From positions 1-64,000 of the forward strand of contig NZ_JAGINU010000003.1 of the NCBI RefSeq assembly GCF_017876315.1: a DNA stretch of 64,000 bases. The letters are read 5' to 3'. The position numbers and the translations under genes were made by a program. Below the pieces are notes generated by a model. That model searched no databases. It worked only from the letters and a program-made list of their open reading frames with translations, and was not told where the DNA came from. This DNA comes from Pseudonocardia parietis (GTDB lineage Bacteria > Actinomycetota > Actinomycetes > Mycobacteriales > Pseudonocardiaceae). This document shows, one piece after another, positions 26,645 to 36,800 of the stretch (positions within the stretch are counted from its first letter, which is position 1; every line of letters starts with the position of its first letter).

Positions 26645-27418
26645 TCAGGCTGCCACCCGGCCTCGGTGCAGCTCCGGATGCCGTTCCCACCACTGGTGGA
26701 AGGGCTCCGCGCGTTCCCAGGCCAGGTCGCGGTCATGCCGGAACTCCTCCAGGCGGTCCGGCGGGAGAACTCCGGCGCCGACGTAGCGGCCGTGGCCGTC
26801 GTAGATCATCGGCACGACGAGCTGTTCGTTGACGATCCAGTAGTCCATCTCCAACAGCTCGGGGACGTCGTGCTCGTCGTCGCGGAGCACTCGGATGTCT
26901 TCGTACCGGGCGTTGTACAGGTAGCCCATGTGGCACTGGTAGAGCTCGTAGTCCGTCAGCGTCGGGCCGAAGCGGCGCACCCGCCGGGAGTCCTGCCCGT
27001 TTTCTCGCTCACGGCGGATGACCTCGTACCACTCCTGCTTTCGGGACCAATCCGGTTCGATGGCGCCTTCCTCTCGAAAGCGCCGCCAGTCGTCGCCGTC
27101 CGAGTCCACGCCGTACGCGGGAAGTTGTTCCATGCGGAACAGCTGGTCACCGGGCCTGTAGAAGTGCGCGTCGATCAGCGCTTCCAGGCTGGCCATGTCG
27201 AGGAGCATTGACGGCACCCAGGCTGGAGCGCGGCCGAGGTGTTCGCCTGGCCCGACGTGTTTGGCGAGGCGCTGGTGCACGTCCGGGTCGGTGATGTCCT
27301 TCGTGATCACGAATCGGTCTCCTGGCTGATCGGGCAGGGTGTGGACTCCTGGGCAGCTGCGCCGTTCCGAGGATTCCTGGGTGTTCGCTGCAGTGATCAG
27401 GGTCTGGACGGCGGTCAT
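26645..27418 (-). CDS. DUF6879-family protein
   Basis: 257 aa. The C-terminal 190 residues (LIDAHFYRPGDQLFRMEQLPAY through RVRRFGPTLTDYELYQCHMGYLYNARYEDIRVL to HDRDLAWERAEPFHQWWE) match the DUF6879 family. The start at 27418 follows GGAGGGG at a good distance; earlier ATGs exist but lack this. First gene of the operon with the DUF5753 regulator. The molecular role is unknown; in such pairs the second protein is thought to work with or be controlled by the regulator. Confidence 0.78.
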   Translation of the reverse strand: MTAVQTLITAANTQESSERRSCPGVHTLPDQPGDRFVITKDITDPDVHQRLAKHVGPGEHLGRAPAWVPSMLLDMASLEALIDAHFYRPGDQLFRMEQLPAYGVDSDGDDWRRFREEGAIEPDWSRKQEWYEVIRRERENGQDSRRVRRFGPTLTDYELYQCHMGYLYNARYEDIRVLRDDEHDVPELLEMDYWIVNEQLVVPMIYDGHGRYVGAGVLPPDRLEEFRHDRDLAWERAEPFHQWWERHPELHRGRVAA

Positions 27419-27670
27419 CGCGGGTTCCCCTCCGGCTGGCCTGTGGGCCTGCTCAGTGTCCGACCCGCCGACAGTGGTAGTCAACTCGGCATTGCCTACA
27501 AGCATGGCGCCCCTCCAAGGCATAGTCAATCGTGGGTTGCGTACGGACTTCAGAGGGTCCAAGCTTTAGGGGCACAGTCGCCCACTGCCACAGGGGCCGC
27601 GACGCCGGTAGAACTCGGGCGCCACGGTCCGACAAGAGCGCTATTTGTGGGCGAGCCTCTTAAGAGGAGC

Positions 27671-27704
27671 GGTCCCGGCAGGTGGTGAGACACCTGCCGG
27701 GACC
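27671..27704. promoter_or_regulatory. perfect 14-bp stem hairpin between divergent operons
   Basis: GGTCCCGGCAGGTG at 27671-27684 pairs perfectly with CACCTGCCGGGACC at 27691-27704 around the loop GTGAGA. It lies 50 bp before the small-protein/TraG operon and 250 bp from the divergent DUF6879 gene. It has no T-run. It could be an attenuator, an operator or a nick-site hairpin. Apart from it, 27419-27753 shows no gene. Confidence 0.6.
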
Positions 27705-27753
27705 TGGTGGATCGCACGACCAGGAACTTGCGGAACTCAGGAGGAACGATCCG

Positions 27754-28056
27754 ATGAGTAGTATCTCTCAGCCCCTGCCGGCCCGGTATCGAGGTCCCCG
27801 GGAGGGAGAGGCAAATCTGATCGCGTGCGTGGTCGGTGGAGCGGGCTTGGCCGGGGCGGTCAGCCCTATCGCGGAAGCTGTCCTGGGGGTCGCCTTTGTG
27901 GGCGGCCCAGTGGCCGCGGGGCTGGTGTGGGCGGTTCGGCAGGAGCTGCGGATCCGCCGCCGGTTGCGGGACTTGGACGGGGACCCGACCACCGCCGCGG
28001 TGACGCGGCGGGGCCCGCGCGAGCTCACCGCTGCGCCCGCGGTGGCGCGGTCATGA
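27754..28056 (+). CDS. small membrane protein of the transfer operon
   Basis: 100 aa, starting after AGGAGGAACG. One or two hydrophobic stretches (ACVVGGAGLAGAVSPIAEAVLGVAFVGGPVAAGLVW) fall at about 22-58, followed by a basic tail. No family recognised. First gene of a five-gene chain in which every junction to 31526 is a 4-bp ATGA or GTGA overlap. A membrane role in DNA transfer is inferred from the operon. Confidence 0.65.
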   Translation: MSSISQPLPARYRGPREGEANLIACVVGGAGLAGAVSPIAEAVLGVAFVGGPVAAGLVWAVRQELRIRRRLRDLDGDPTTAAVTRRGPRELTAAPAVARS

Positions 28057-28388
28057 GGGGGCGTGGCGCGGGGCAGCGGGTCGTGGCTGTGCGGGGGTGG
28101 TCCACGCCGTTGACCGGTCAGGGTGACGGGGTCGAGCACGAGATCGCTGATGCCGATCTGGCCGCGGGCCGGGGCAGTGGCCGGTATCGGGCGGTGTGCG
28201 GGGTGGTCGTGGCGCCTGCGGCGCTGACCGCGCGGCCGGGACGACCGTGCCGGGCGTGCGCGGCGGAGGTGGACCCGGCCCCGGAGGCTGCCGTTGATGC
28301 GCATGCGCTGCGCCGCGCGCTGTCGGCGTGGGTGCATCGGTTCCAGCTGCGGGCCGAGCGCCCGCGGATGAGGGAGGTGGCCTGGTGA
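28053..28388 (+). CDS. small hypothetical protein with a Cys pair
   Basis: 111 aa. It has ATGA overlap with the preceding gene. A segment GRPCRACAAEVDP carries a CxxC pair, with a further Cys at about residue 49; this suggests a metal site but is not a complete zinc finger. The C-terminal part is helical and basic (ALRRALSAWVHRFQLRAERPRMREV). Function unknown; co-expressed with the TraG-like ATPase. Confidence 0.6.
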   Translation: MRGRGAGQRVVAVRGWSTPLTGQGDGVEHEIADADLAAGRGSGRYRAVCGVVVAPAALTARPGRPCRACAAEVDPAPEAAVDAHALRRALSAWVHRFQLRAERPRMREVAW

Positions 28389-28582
28389 GCGCCGGTGGTC
28401 CCGTTCCGCTGTTGGCCTGCACCGAGTGCCCGGCCGTGTGGGCGGCGAGTCCGGAGCCGTGGGGGCCGGTCGAGCCGACGGGGTGTCCGTCGTGCGGCGC
28501 CTGGTCCTGGCTGGTGGCCACGGACGCCGTCGCAGCAGGCCTCATGCCATCGAGCACCCATGGTCGGGAGGAGATCCGATGA
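28385..28582 (+). CDS. small zinc-ribbon protein
   Basis: 65 aa with a GTG start overlapping the previous stop. CTECPAVW and GCPSCGAWSW supply two CxxC pairs 23 residues apart, the layout of a zinc ribbon. No family is recognised. It could bind DNA or a partner in the transfer operon. Confidence 0.6.
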   Translation: MSAGGPVPLLACTECPAVWAASPEPWGPVEPTGCPSCGAWSWLVATDAVAAGLMPSSTHGREEIR

Positions 28583-29829
28583 CCACCACCAGTGACGGCA
28601 CGCGCACTCGTGACAGCTCGGCTCCCTCGCCGGGAGCGTTGGGCGCGTGGTTACACCCGACGGCGCCCAGGACGGCGGCGCAGGAGTCTCCTGCCGCGAC
28701 GGCGGGCGTGATTGCGCTGCCCGGTACGGGCAGCCAGTCCGCCGCGGACAGTGTCTGGCACGACGAGAACGTGGGGGAGGAGTCGACCCCTGGCGCCGCG
28801 CTGGCGGGGCCCGAGCAGCGGGTCGAGCAGCGGCTGGACCGCAAGCGGGTCCGTCTGGCATACCGCCGTGGAGTGGCTGAACTGGAGCGTGACCCGGCGT
28901 GGCTGGATCGGCTGTCGTGGTGGGAGCGGCGCCGGGAGGCCGCGGCGGCGCGCCGGGTTCGTGGTGCGCAGCGTCGGCAGCTGCTGGCTGGCGCCCGCTC
29001 GGGTCAGCAGCTGGCCCGGGTTGAGCAGCGTGCGGAGGCGCGGCTGACGGCCGCGGAGGTCCGCGACCGGATCTGGCATCGCCGCGCGCTCTCGCGCCGG
29101 CACCGGATCTTGGACCCGGCGTCGCGGTTGGCGGCGATCCACCGCACCAACGTGGTCGCCTCGGTGGTGCTGCAGATGGTGGCGCTAGCGGGGATCGTGT
29201 GGACCTCGGTGGGTGTGCATGACGCCCTGGTCGGGCCCGGTGGGTCGCCCCTGGCCTACCTGGTGGAGCCGATCTTCTCGCTGCCCCTGCTGGTGTTCAT
29301 GGCCGTGACCGCACTGGCCGCGCAGTGGGGGCACGTGTTCCCCGCCCCGGCGCAGCGCCGGCAGGTGTTCGCGATCGAGACGGGCCTGTTCGCGGTGACG
29401 GTCGCGCTGAACACCTTCCCAGTGCTGCCGGGGGTAGGCCGTTGGCAGGGCGCAACAGTGTTGCTGGCGCATCTGGTCCCGCCGGGGCTGATCCTGGTGG
29501 CGCTGGTCGGGCAGCTGGTGGTGTCCGGGTTCTTGTCGAAGCTCCTGGTCGATGCCTACGTGGAGGCGACCGAGACTGGGTCGAGCCGGCTGGATCTAGA
29601 CACCCTGAACGTGGTGCGCATGGTCGCCCGGGTCCAGTCCGCGGTCACGGCCGGCGATCTGGAGACCTGGGCCGATACCGGACTGCCAAGCGTGTCCGCG
29701 ATCGCGCGCTACTTCACCTGCGAGAAGCGTAAGGCCCAGGCGGTACATGACGCCCTCACCGAGCTGGCCACCCCGGCGACGGCGGAGCACGGCCGGACCC
29801 GCCGGATCGCTGAGGGCGGTGCCCGGTGA
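28579..29829 (+). CDS. multi-pass membrane protein with C-terminal HTH-like segment
   Basis: 416 aa. A basic coiled-coil-like region (about 75-180, rich in RR, ERR, AEAR) precedes four hydrophobic segments (about 195-335), and the last 80 residues (LPSVSAIARYFTCEKRKAQAVHDALTEL) look like a replication or HTH-type DNA-binding segment. It overlaps its neighbours on both sides by 4 bp. The layout recalls Spd-type spread proteins and DUF2637 membrane proteins of Streptomyces transfer regions, but I cannot claim homology. A role next to the coupling ATPase at the membrane is likely. Confidence 0.6.
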   Translation: MTTTSDGTRTRDSSAPSPGALGAWLHPTAPRTAAQESPAATAGVIALPGTGSQSAADSVWHDENVGEESTPGAALAGPEQRVEQRLDRKRVRLAYRRGVAELERDPAWLDRLSWWERRREAAAARRVRGAQRRQLLAGARSGQQLARVEQRAEARLTAAEVRDRIWHRRALSRRHRILDPASRLAAIHRTNVVASVVLQMVALAGIVWTSVGVHDALVGPGGSPLAYLVEPIFSLPLLVFMAVTALAAQWGHVFPAPAQRRQVFAIETGLFAVTVALNTFPVLPGVGRWQGATVLLAHLVPPGLILVALVGQLVVSGFLSKLLVDAYVEATETGSSRLDLDTLNVVRMVARVQSAVTAGDLETWADTGLPSVSAIARYFTCEKRKAQAVHDALTELATPATAEHGRTRRIAEGGAR

Positions 29830-31526
29830 GCGGCGCGACGAACGCCCACCCGACCGTCGGCCGCCCTCGGCCGGGTGCGGTCGGGATTGCGGTAGGCATG
29901 GCCACGGTGGCCGTGGCCACCGTGGTGTGGACGACGGTGGTGCTGGTGGTGCTGGGCGTCGCCGCCGCCGGGCTCGCGAGCTGGGCGGGCTGGTGTCAGC
30001 GCGATCCGGTGCGGCTACGCCGCCGAGCCGGCACCGAAGGCTGGCTCGGCCCGCGCGACCTGCTGGTGACCGCCGGCGGGCGGGCGGTGTGCCGCCGGGC
30101 CGGGGTCCCCGGCTGGACCCGGTTGCACCCGCCGGTCGCCCAGGCGGGGATCACAGTGGGCCGAGTAGTCACCGGCCCAGTATGGATGTGGCGCCGTCGA
30201 GTGTATTCGCCCTGGTCGCAAGGGGTGCTCGTGCTCGGCCCCCCCGGTTCGGGGAAATCGACCCTGCTGAACGGGGCGATCTGCCAGGCCCCGGGCGCGG
30301 CGTATGTGACCTCGACCAAGACCGAACCCTACGACCGCACCGCAGACACCCGCGCCCAGGTCGGCGACGTGCACGTGTTCAACCCGACCGAGCTGGGCGG
30401 GCTGGCCTCGACGTTTCGCTGGGACCCGGTGGCCGACTGCACCGACCCGGAGATCGCCGACGCCCGAGCCCGCGCGCTCGTCCGCGGTGGTGGCGGAGCC
30501 ACCGGCACGCAGAACGCGGAATTCTGGGCCGGTAAGGCCGCCGAGATCCTGCGCTGCTACCTGCTCGCCGCCGCGCTGACCGGGCGCGACATGGGCCAGG
30601 TGATGGCCTGGGCGCAGCAACCCGATTCGGGCGAGCCGACCGCGATCCTGGCCCAGCGCGACCGCGCGGTCCCGGAGGGGTGGCGCGGGTTGTTGGAGGC
30701 GAACCTGGCCGCGACCGCGAACACCCGCACCGGTTACTTCGCTTCCCTGCTACCAGCGGTGGCGTTCATGGGTCACGCCGAGGTCGCCCGCGCCTGCCGC
30801 CCGAGCCCGGGGCAGGGCCTGGACCTGACCCGATTCCTGCAGGCGAGCAACACTCTGTACGTGGTGGCCGGGGACAACGAGCAGATTGCCCCGCTGATCA
30901 CCGCGTTGACCGAGGCGGTGTTCGCCGCGGCCAAGCGCCTCGCCGCGACCCGCCCCGGCGGCCGCCTGGACCCGGGGTTGGGACTGTTCCTCGACGAGAT
31001 CGCCAACATCACCCCGGTGCCGCTAGAGACCTGGGCGGCAGACTCGCGGGGCTGGGGGATCACCGTGTGCGCGGCGGCACAAGACCTGGCCCAGCTCGAG
31101 ACCCGCTGGGGAAGGCCAAAGGCGCGCACGATCTTCTCGAACCTGCCCACCCGGATCGTGTTGCCCGGGGTCGCGCAGAAAGACGACCTCGAAGAGCTCT
31201 CGTATCTGGGTGGGCAGCGGTGGGCCCGCCAGACCAGCGAAAGCCACGCCGCCACTGACGGCGGACGACCGCGGCTGACTCGTAGCCGGTCCTGGACCCG
31301 TGAGCCGGTCGCGCCCGGGCACCTGATCCACGCCCTGCCGCGCTGGCACGCCTACGTACTCGGTGTGGCCTCGAAACCGGTGATCGTCCGGTTCCATCCC
31401 GGCTACCGCGGCCGCGGCCGCGCGGCGGCGGCTCGCGCGGGCGCCACCGATACCCCCCGGGTCGTTGAGCTGGCGCCGCCACCCGACGAGACAGGAACCG
31501 ACTACGGACCGAGCCAGGCCGCCTGA
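29826..31526 (+). CDS. TraG/VirD4-like conjugative coupling ATPase (intact)
   Basis: 566 aa with a GTG start overlapping the previous gene. Two N-terminal hydrophobic stretches (about 18-58) are followed by Walker A LGPPGSGKST (137-146), a CDP-type segment, Walker B GLFLDEIANITPV and the later ITVCAAAQDLAQLETRWG typical of TraG/TraD C-terminal domains. It would couple the relaxase-DNA complex to the export pore. It is a paralogue of the split gene at 19352-23467. With that copy destroyed, this is the only complete coupling protein in the window. Confidence 0.85.
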   Translation: MSGATNAHPTVGRPRPGAVGIAVGMATVAVATVVWTTVVLVVLGVAAAGLASWAGWCQRDPVRLRRRAGTEGWLGPRDLLVTAGGRAVCRRAGVPGWTRLHPPVAQAGITVGRVVTGPVWMWRRRVYSPWSQGVLVLGPPGSGKSTLLNGAICQAPGAAYVTSTKTEPYDRTADTRAQVGDVHVFNPTELGGLASTFRWDPVADCTDPEIADARARALVRGGGGATGTQNAEFWAGKAAEILRCYLLAAALTGRDMGQVMAWAQQPDSGEPTAILAQRDRAVPEGWRGLLEANLAATANTRTGYFASLLPAVAFMGHAEVARACRPSPGQGLDLTRFLQASNTLYVVAGDNEQIAPLITALTEAVFAAAKRLAATRPGGRLDPGLGLFLDEIANITPVPLETWAADSRGWGITVCAAAQDLAQLETRWGRPKARTIFSNLPTRIVLPGVAQKDDLEELSYLGGQRWARQTSESHAATDGGRPRLTRSRSWTREPVAPGHLIHALPRWHAYVLGVASKPVIVRFHPGYRGRGRAAAARAGATDTPRVVELAPPPDETGTDYGPSQAA

Positions 31527-31563
31527 GCGCGCGCCGCGGGCACACACGAGAGGCTGTTCACCG

Positions 31564-32487
31564 ATGACCGAACCACCCGAGCACCCACATCAGACTGGAG
31601 TCGACCCTGACTCATCGGGCCACGCCGCCGGCCACGGCGAGCCCGACGCCGAGGCGGCCGACCCCGCAGTCGGTCCGGGCCCAACTGGTGCGAGCGACGG
31701 GCTGAATCACCCCGGACCGGCTACGGCCCGCGACGGCGGCCCCTACAACCCACCCCCGGACAGCCCGGATCCGACTACCGCCCCGGCTCTGGCCGGACTG
31801 GTGCGGGCGGTCCGGGCTCGGGTCGAGCACCTCGAGACCGGCCATGCCCATCTGCGGGAGGCCGTCGAGCAGGAACTCGAACCCACGGTGACCGAGCTGC
31901 GGCGACAGACCTTCGAACAGCTCGCGATGCACACTGCCCAGATCCGGAATCTGGTCGCCGAGGCCGAGAGCGAGAACCACCCCCCGATCGACTGGCCGGC
32001 GCTGAGCGTCGACGAGGCGAGCGACCAGTGGCCGATTCTGGCCCAATGGATCGGCGAAGTGCTGGTGCCCTGGTACGAGGTCACCCGCGAGGAGCTGCCC
32101 GATTGCTGGGCGCTCCACCGGCCCGCGGTGGTGGAGCTGTCCTGGTTGCGCGTGGCCTACGCCCAAGCTCACGTCTCGGCCGCCACCGCCGGGGCGTCCG
32201 CAGATTGGCACACCCGCTGGCTCCCTGCGGTCCTGTCCCGGGTCCGGGCCGTCGTCAACCGCGGCCGGCGATGCCGTCCCGGGGAGCACGACGTCTCCGA
32301 ACAGGACTCCCGCGCGCGCCGTCTCGAGCCGGCCCCGAGCGAGCCTGGCGAGGCGACCGCGCTACCACACGAGCAGCTCGCCACCCCGGACTTCTGGTGG
32401 GCCTTCTACACCGAGGCCGTGCATAGCGATCTCGCCCGGCGCACTGAACAGCGCCACACACCGCCGGCGGCCGACGAAGCCGACTGA
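31564..32487 (+). CDS. DUF4913-family protein
   Basis: 307 aa. The first 80 residues are acidic, Pro/Gly-rich and probably disordered. A coiled coil (about 80-135) precedes the DUF4913 region, whose core IDWPALSVDEASDQWPILAQWIGEVLVPWYEVTR and CWALHRPAVVELSWLRVAYAQA is distinctive. This family occurs on actinomycete plasmids and integrative elements near transfer genes; its function is not known. It follows the coupling ATPase gene by 37 bp and probably shares its transcript. Confidence 0.8.
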   Translation: MTEPPEHPHQTGVDPDSSGHAAGHGEPDAEAADPAVGPGPTGASDGLNHPGPATARDGGPYNPPPDSPDPTTAPALAGLVRAVRARVEHLETGHAHLREAVEQELEPTVTELRRQTFEQLAMHTAQIRNLVAEAESENHPPIDWPALSVDEASDQWPILAQWIGEVLVPWYEVTREELPDCWALHRPAVVELSWLRVAYAQAHVSAATAGASADWHTRWLPAVLSRVRAVVNRGRRCRPGEHDVSEQDSRARRLEPAPSEPGEATALPHEQLATPDFWWAFYTEAVHSDLARRTEQRHTPPAADEAD

Positions 32488-32690
32488 CCAGTCCGCCACA
32501 TCGGGTCCCGAAGCCGCCGCCGAGTGTGGATCTGGGCTCCTCGTCTGGTTTCACCGCGCAGGGGCGGACCCACCCCTGCACCGCCGCGTTCGGGCATCTC
32601 GCAGCCGCTCGCAATCTGGACGACGGAAGCGGCTTCAAGCGGCTTCACCTGGTAGTCGGTTCCCGCCCGTCGTCCCGGGCCCGTCACCTA

Positions 32691-32978
32691 TCAGCGGAAG
32701 CTCTGATCGATGATCCGAGGCCGACGGCGGGGGATCAGCTTCGCCAGGCGGGCGCCTGGGTCGGTGAGCGCGCCTCGGAACCGCTCGGACCAGGTGTCGA
32801 TGTCTGAGCCGAGATAGCGGGTGAGCTTGCGGGTCGCCCGTTGCCGGTCCATCGCGACGACCTCCGCGACGCCGGAGGCGGTGACTTGCAGGACCGTCCC
32901 GGTGTTGAGGTCGCACGTGTCGATGACCAGGGCGACCTCCGGGTCGGTGGCCAGACGCTGTGACAGCTTCGTGTCGGC
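32691..32978 (-). pseudogene. C-terminal fragment of a pyridoxamine-phosphate-oxidase-like (split-barrel flavin) protein
   Basis: The minus strand encodes 95 sensible residues: ATDPEVALVIDTCDLNTG, VLQVTASGVAEVVAMDRQ, TRKLTRYLGSDIDTW, and an end of PRRRPRIIDQSFR before the stop. The strand order and the RYLG segment are those of PPOX-type F420/FMN split-barrel proteins. There is no start codon and the N-terminal half is missing, so it is a relic. The rest of 32488-33062 shows no gene. Confidence 0.65.
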
Positions 32979-33062
32979 CCCCCGCCTGTCGGCCCCGGCT
33001 GTCGGTACCCGGCGCTACCGTGGTCGCAGAGGCGACGAGCGGTCAGGGTTGGGGGTGCGGTG

Positions 33063-33866
33063 ATGCCGGTGGCTCGAGTGAAGCGCCCGGCTACGCCGCC
33101 GCGGCCGGCGTATCGGCCGCTGTTCGATCCGGCGGTCGAACAGCCGCCCCGGTCGGCGGTCGACTTCTGCTGGGAGACCCCGGTCAGCGTGTGCGTGTAC
33201 TACGACCAGGCGCTGCGCGTCCTCGGCGGGGATCGCACTGCGGGCCAGGGCTACCTGCTCGGCCACCCTGAGGTCGCCGAAGAGGTGATCGAGGCGATCC
33301 TGGCCGCCCGCGAGGCCGGGGTCGCCGCCGCGCTGGACACGCTGTGCCGCGAGGGCGGCTACCTCAAAGTCGGCCCCCACCACCCGCGCCCCGGCCGGGC
33401 CTCGGTCGGCAAGTACCTGCCCGGCCAGCTCTGCATCACGCGTGTCCCGCACGAGTACATGCTGGGTCGGCACCCCGACTATGAGCCGACCGCGGACCTG
33501 GCCCGGCTGCACGACCACATCTTCATCGGCGCCGACGGTGTTGCCGACGAGGACCGGCAGTGGTGGCCGGTCGACCACGACAGCCTCCGCAAGCCCGTTA
33601 TGCAGATGGCCGCGGTCGCTCACCGTGCGGCGCTTGAGGACGTACTTGCCGCGCGTCTCGGGGTGCGGTGGTCGGTCCCTCCAGGTGGGCGTGAGGCGAT
33701 GTACCGCCCACCGATCCGCCAGGCATTCCGCGACATCGTCGTGCCGGACGTCGAGGACGGGGAGCCGTGGCATCCGCGCGCGTATTGCAGCTGGGGGCTG
33801 TGGCGGTGTCGGCGCTGGAATGTCGCCGACGAGCTGTATCCGAACCGGGACCCGGACGCCTCCTGA
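33063..33866 (+). CDS. stand-alone MobF relaxase-fold protein
   Basis: 267 aa. It can be aligned with the relaxase domain of the TraA protein encoded on the other strand: WETPVSVCVYYDQAL against FSPAKSVSVYYAGL, and then LARLHDHIFIGADG (H150, D151, H152) in place of the metal-binding HAH, followed by the family's YRAALEDVLAARLGVRW-like helix. The N-terminal segment with the catalytic tyrosine is not found and no helicase domain follows. It ends 12 bp from the convergent relaxase gene. A helper or regulator of the relaxase, or a nuclease, are possible roles. The homology claim is mine and rests on motif order. Confidence 0.65.
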   Translation: MPVARVKRPATPPRPAYRPLFDPAVEQPPRSAVDFCWETPVSVCVYYDQALRVLGGDRTAGQGYLLGHPEVAEEVIEAILAAREAGVAAALDTLCREGGYLKVGPHHPRPGRASVGKYLPGQLCITRVPHEYMLGRHPDYEPTADLARLHDHIFIGADGVADEDRQWWPVDHDSLRKPVMQMAAVAHRAALEDVLAARLGVRWSVPPGGREAMYRPPIRQAFRDIVVPDVEDGEPWHPRAYCSWGLWRCRRWNVADELYPNRDPDAS

Positions 33867-33878
33867 CACGAGTTCGTG

Positions 33879-36800
33879 TTACGGCTCGATGCCCATCCCA
33901 GCCTCGTCACTCCGGTCGCGGCCGCGGTCGCTCTCGCGGGACGGCCCTCGGCCCTCGGTGAGGGTGGCGTCGTAGCCGCGGTCGCGGACCAGGTCGGCCG
34001 CGAGGCTGCGGTCCTGGTGTAGCGGTTGGTCGCGCCGCTCCCGGTCGAGGCCGTCGCGGTCGGTGGCATTCCGGCGCTGGGCTTGGTCCACACCGGCCGC
34101 CATGGTGGTGTCCCAACGGTCGCGTTCGGCGCGCATCGCGGCGCTGATCTCGGCCTGCCGACGAGCCTCCCCGACGGTGACCGGACCCGGCTCCTCGCTC
34201 CACCCTTCCGCGCTGGTGGCCCGCTCGGGGCTGCCGGCACGGACGTCCGCGACCGGCTCGACCGGGTCCGGCGCGCGCAGGGCTGCGGCGGCCGCGGTGT
34301 CGACCGGGCGCGGCGTGATGCCGAACAGGGGGTCCTGTCGCTCCTCGCCCACAGCGCGGTTCGGCTCGTTACGGTCGCGCTCGGTCGTGCTGTGTTCCGG
34401 CTGCTGGTCGCGCATAGCGTGCTCGCGCTCGCGCGGGGTGCGTTCGTCGGTGCCTGGTTCGCGGGTGACGGTGACCCGCTCGTCGCGTTCGTGGGCGCGT
34501 TGCTGAGCCTTGCCGCGTGGCCGCACTGGGTCGCGGTCGACTGACAGATCGAGGCGCTGCTGGGCCGGGTCCCGATCCCGGCCACCTCCCTCGCGGGTGC
34601 GATCGTGCGCGCGGTCGCGGGAGCGCTGGTCGTCGGGTTCGACGACGTCGATGGCGGCGAGTTGTTCCCCTGCCGTCGTGGCGGGGTCGCGGGCCAGGCC
34701 GCGCCGTTCGAGTTCGTCGCCGGCGAGCCGGTGGCGGTCCTTGGCGGCTTCGACTTCGGTGACCCAGTCGCCGCGACCGCGGTGGATGACTTCGAGGTGG
34801 GCGGCGCGGGCGTCGAGCTCGGCGGCGGCCTGGCGGGCGGCAGCCACGTCGATGTCGGCGAGCTCGCGGTCTGGGCTGCCCTCGGGGTGCTGCGCGGCAG
34901 CGGCGGCGAACAGGATGGCGTCGTTGTGCTGGTCGCGGGCCGCGGCGCGGGTGTCGGCGATCTCCTCGGCCACGTAGTAGGGCGCGAAGGCGCGTTCGCG
35001 GTCGTAGCGAGCCCGCATCGCGGCCAGTTCGGCATCTGTGGCGGCCTGGTAGTCCAGGGCGTCGACCGGGGAGCCCAGCGCGCGGTGGGCTTGGCGCCAC
35101 AGCGCCCGGTGGAACTCCTGCTCGGGGGAGGGGGCTGCGCCGAGGGAGATCGAGGTGTCGGGGAGGTTGCGCAGTTCCCGGTAGGCGGCCACCACTCCGG
35201 CCCGCTGGACCCACTCATCCTGTTCATGCTGGCTGCCGCCGCGCTGGGCCGGCGGAACCCCCAGCAGTCGCGATTCCAGGGCCCAGGCGGGCGGGTCAGC
35301 GGCTGCGGCAGCGCCAAGTTCGGCCTGCCGTTCGGTGGCCGCCTCCGCGAGGGCGCGGGCGTAGTCCCCGGCCGGTCCGGGCAGCGGCTCGGTCAACGTG
35401 GACCAGTCCCGCCCATCGGTGTCCCGCTCGGGGATACGCTGGTCGGTCGTCCAGCCGACGCGGGCGCGCAGCACATCGGTGACCGAGTTCGCACCGGCCA
35501 GCGATCCGCGGCCGACTGCCTGCGTCAGCACCGCGGCGGGGTCGTGCCCGGCCAGCTCAGCGGCCCGGGTCGCGCGCAGCAACCCCGCCCATCCGGGCTC
35601 GGCCACGAGCTGCTGGACCCGGTCCGCGCCGAGCAGGTGGGTCAGGGTGTCGGTGTAGCGGTCCCCGGCGTACTCGGCGGTCAGCAGGTCCCACTGGGTG
35701 CCCACCGAGGCTAGCGACCGCCCGTCCTCCAGTCCGGCCCGCCGGGTGGTCTCCGCCGCCGCCACGCCCTGGTCAGTGTGAGTCAAGACCTGCTCGAGGA
35801 CCGCGCGGGCGGTCGAGGCCATTCGTTCGGGTTCGTGGTGGTCGGGTTCGCGGGCGGTTTCGACGTAGAAGGTGTTGCACTCGCGGCCACGGGTCCCGGC
35901 CGGGTAGGCGCTGTTGCGCGGCGTGCTGGCATCGACCAGGGCATGCCCGGTGTCGACGGTGATGCCCTCCGCGGCGTGCACCGTCGCCGCATAGGCCAGG
36001 GTCAGGTGCTTGGCGACATAGACATCCGGCAGGTGCGCGCTGACCCCGTCCTCAGTGCTGCGCACCAGCAGGTATCCGTGCTGGTCGCGGCCTTCCACGG
36101 TGTAGGTGGCCTTGTTGGTCACATAGCCGGGCCCGTCCACCCGGATGGTGCGGTCGATCTGGCGGGCCTGGACCACATCGCCGACCCCGACCAGGTTGGT
36201 GTCGCGCAGCGTGGCCAACACCTCGGGTTCGACCCGTCCGAGCGCCACCAACTCGGCGCGGAGCATCCCCGACAGGTCGCGGGCTTCGTCGTTGGTGCGT
36301 ACGACCAGCACCGATGTCTTGCCGTCCACGATGTCGGCGAGGTAGCCGCGCACCGCCAAGTCGCGGATCTCGTCGCGGCTACCGGCTCGCAGTCGGCCGT
36401 GTTCTTCGTAGGCCGCAAGGGCGGCCGGATCCCCGACCCGCAGCTGGACCGACGCGGTGTTCTCCCAGTCCTCGCGGAACCGGTGGATCGTGGACAGCTC
36501 GGCGGCACCGGTATCGGCGATCAGCAGTTCCAGGATGCCGCCGGCACCCACTGCGACCAGCTGCTCGGTGTCGCCGGTATAGACCAGCTTGCCGCCGCCG
36601 GCGGCCACGATCTGCGCGATCCGCGCCACTTGACCGGTGTCGGACATGTTCGCCTCGTCGAGCACGACCAGGTCCCCGGCCTGGACCCGATCGCGCACCA
36701 GTCCGTCCTCGTCGGGGGCGAACCGGGCCAGGAACTGCGCGGTGTTCAGCCCCTCCAGACCGTCGGCGACCAGCACGTTTGTCGCGATCTGCGCGGTCGC

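Noticed and set aside
33620..35317. Long open frame antisense to the relaxase tail and other frames inside 33.9-38.6 kb
   Set aside because: Arg/Pro/Thr-rich shadow of the low-complexity relaxase C terminus, typical in high-GC DNA.
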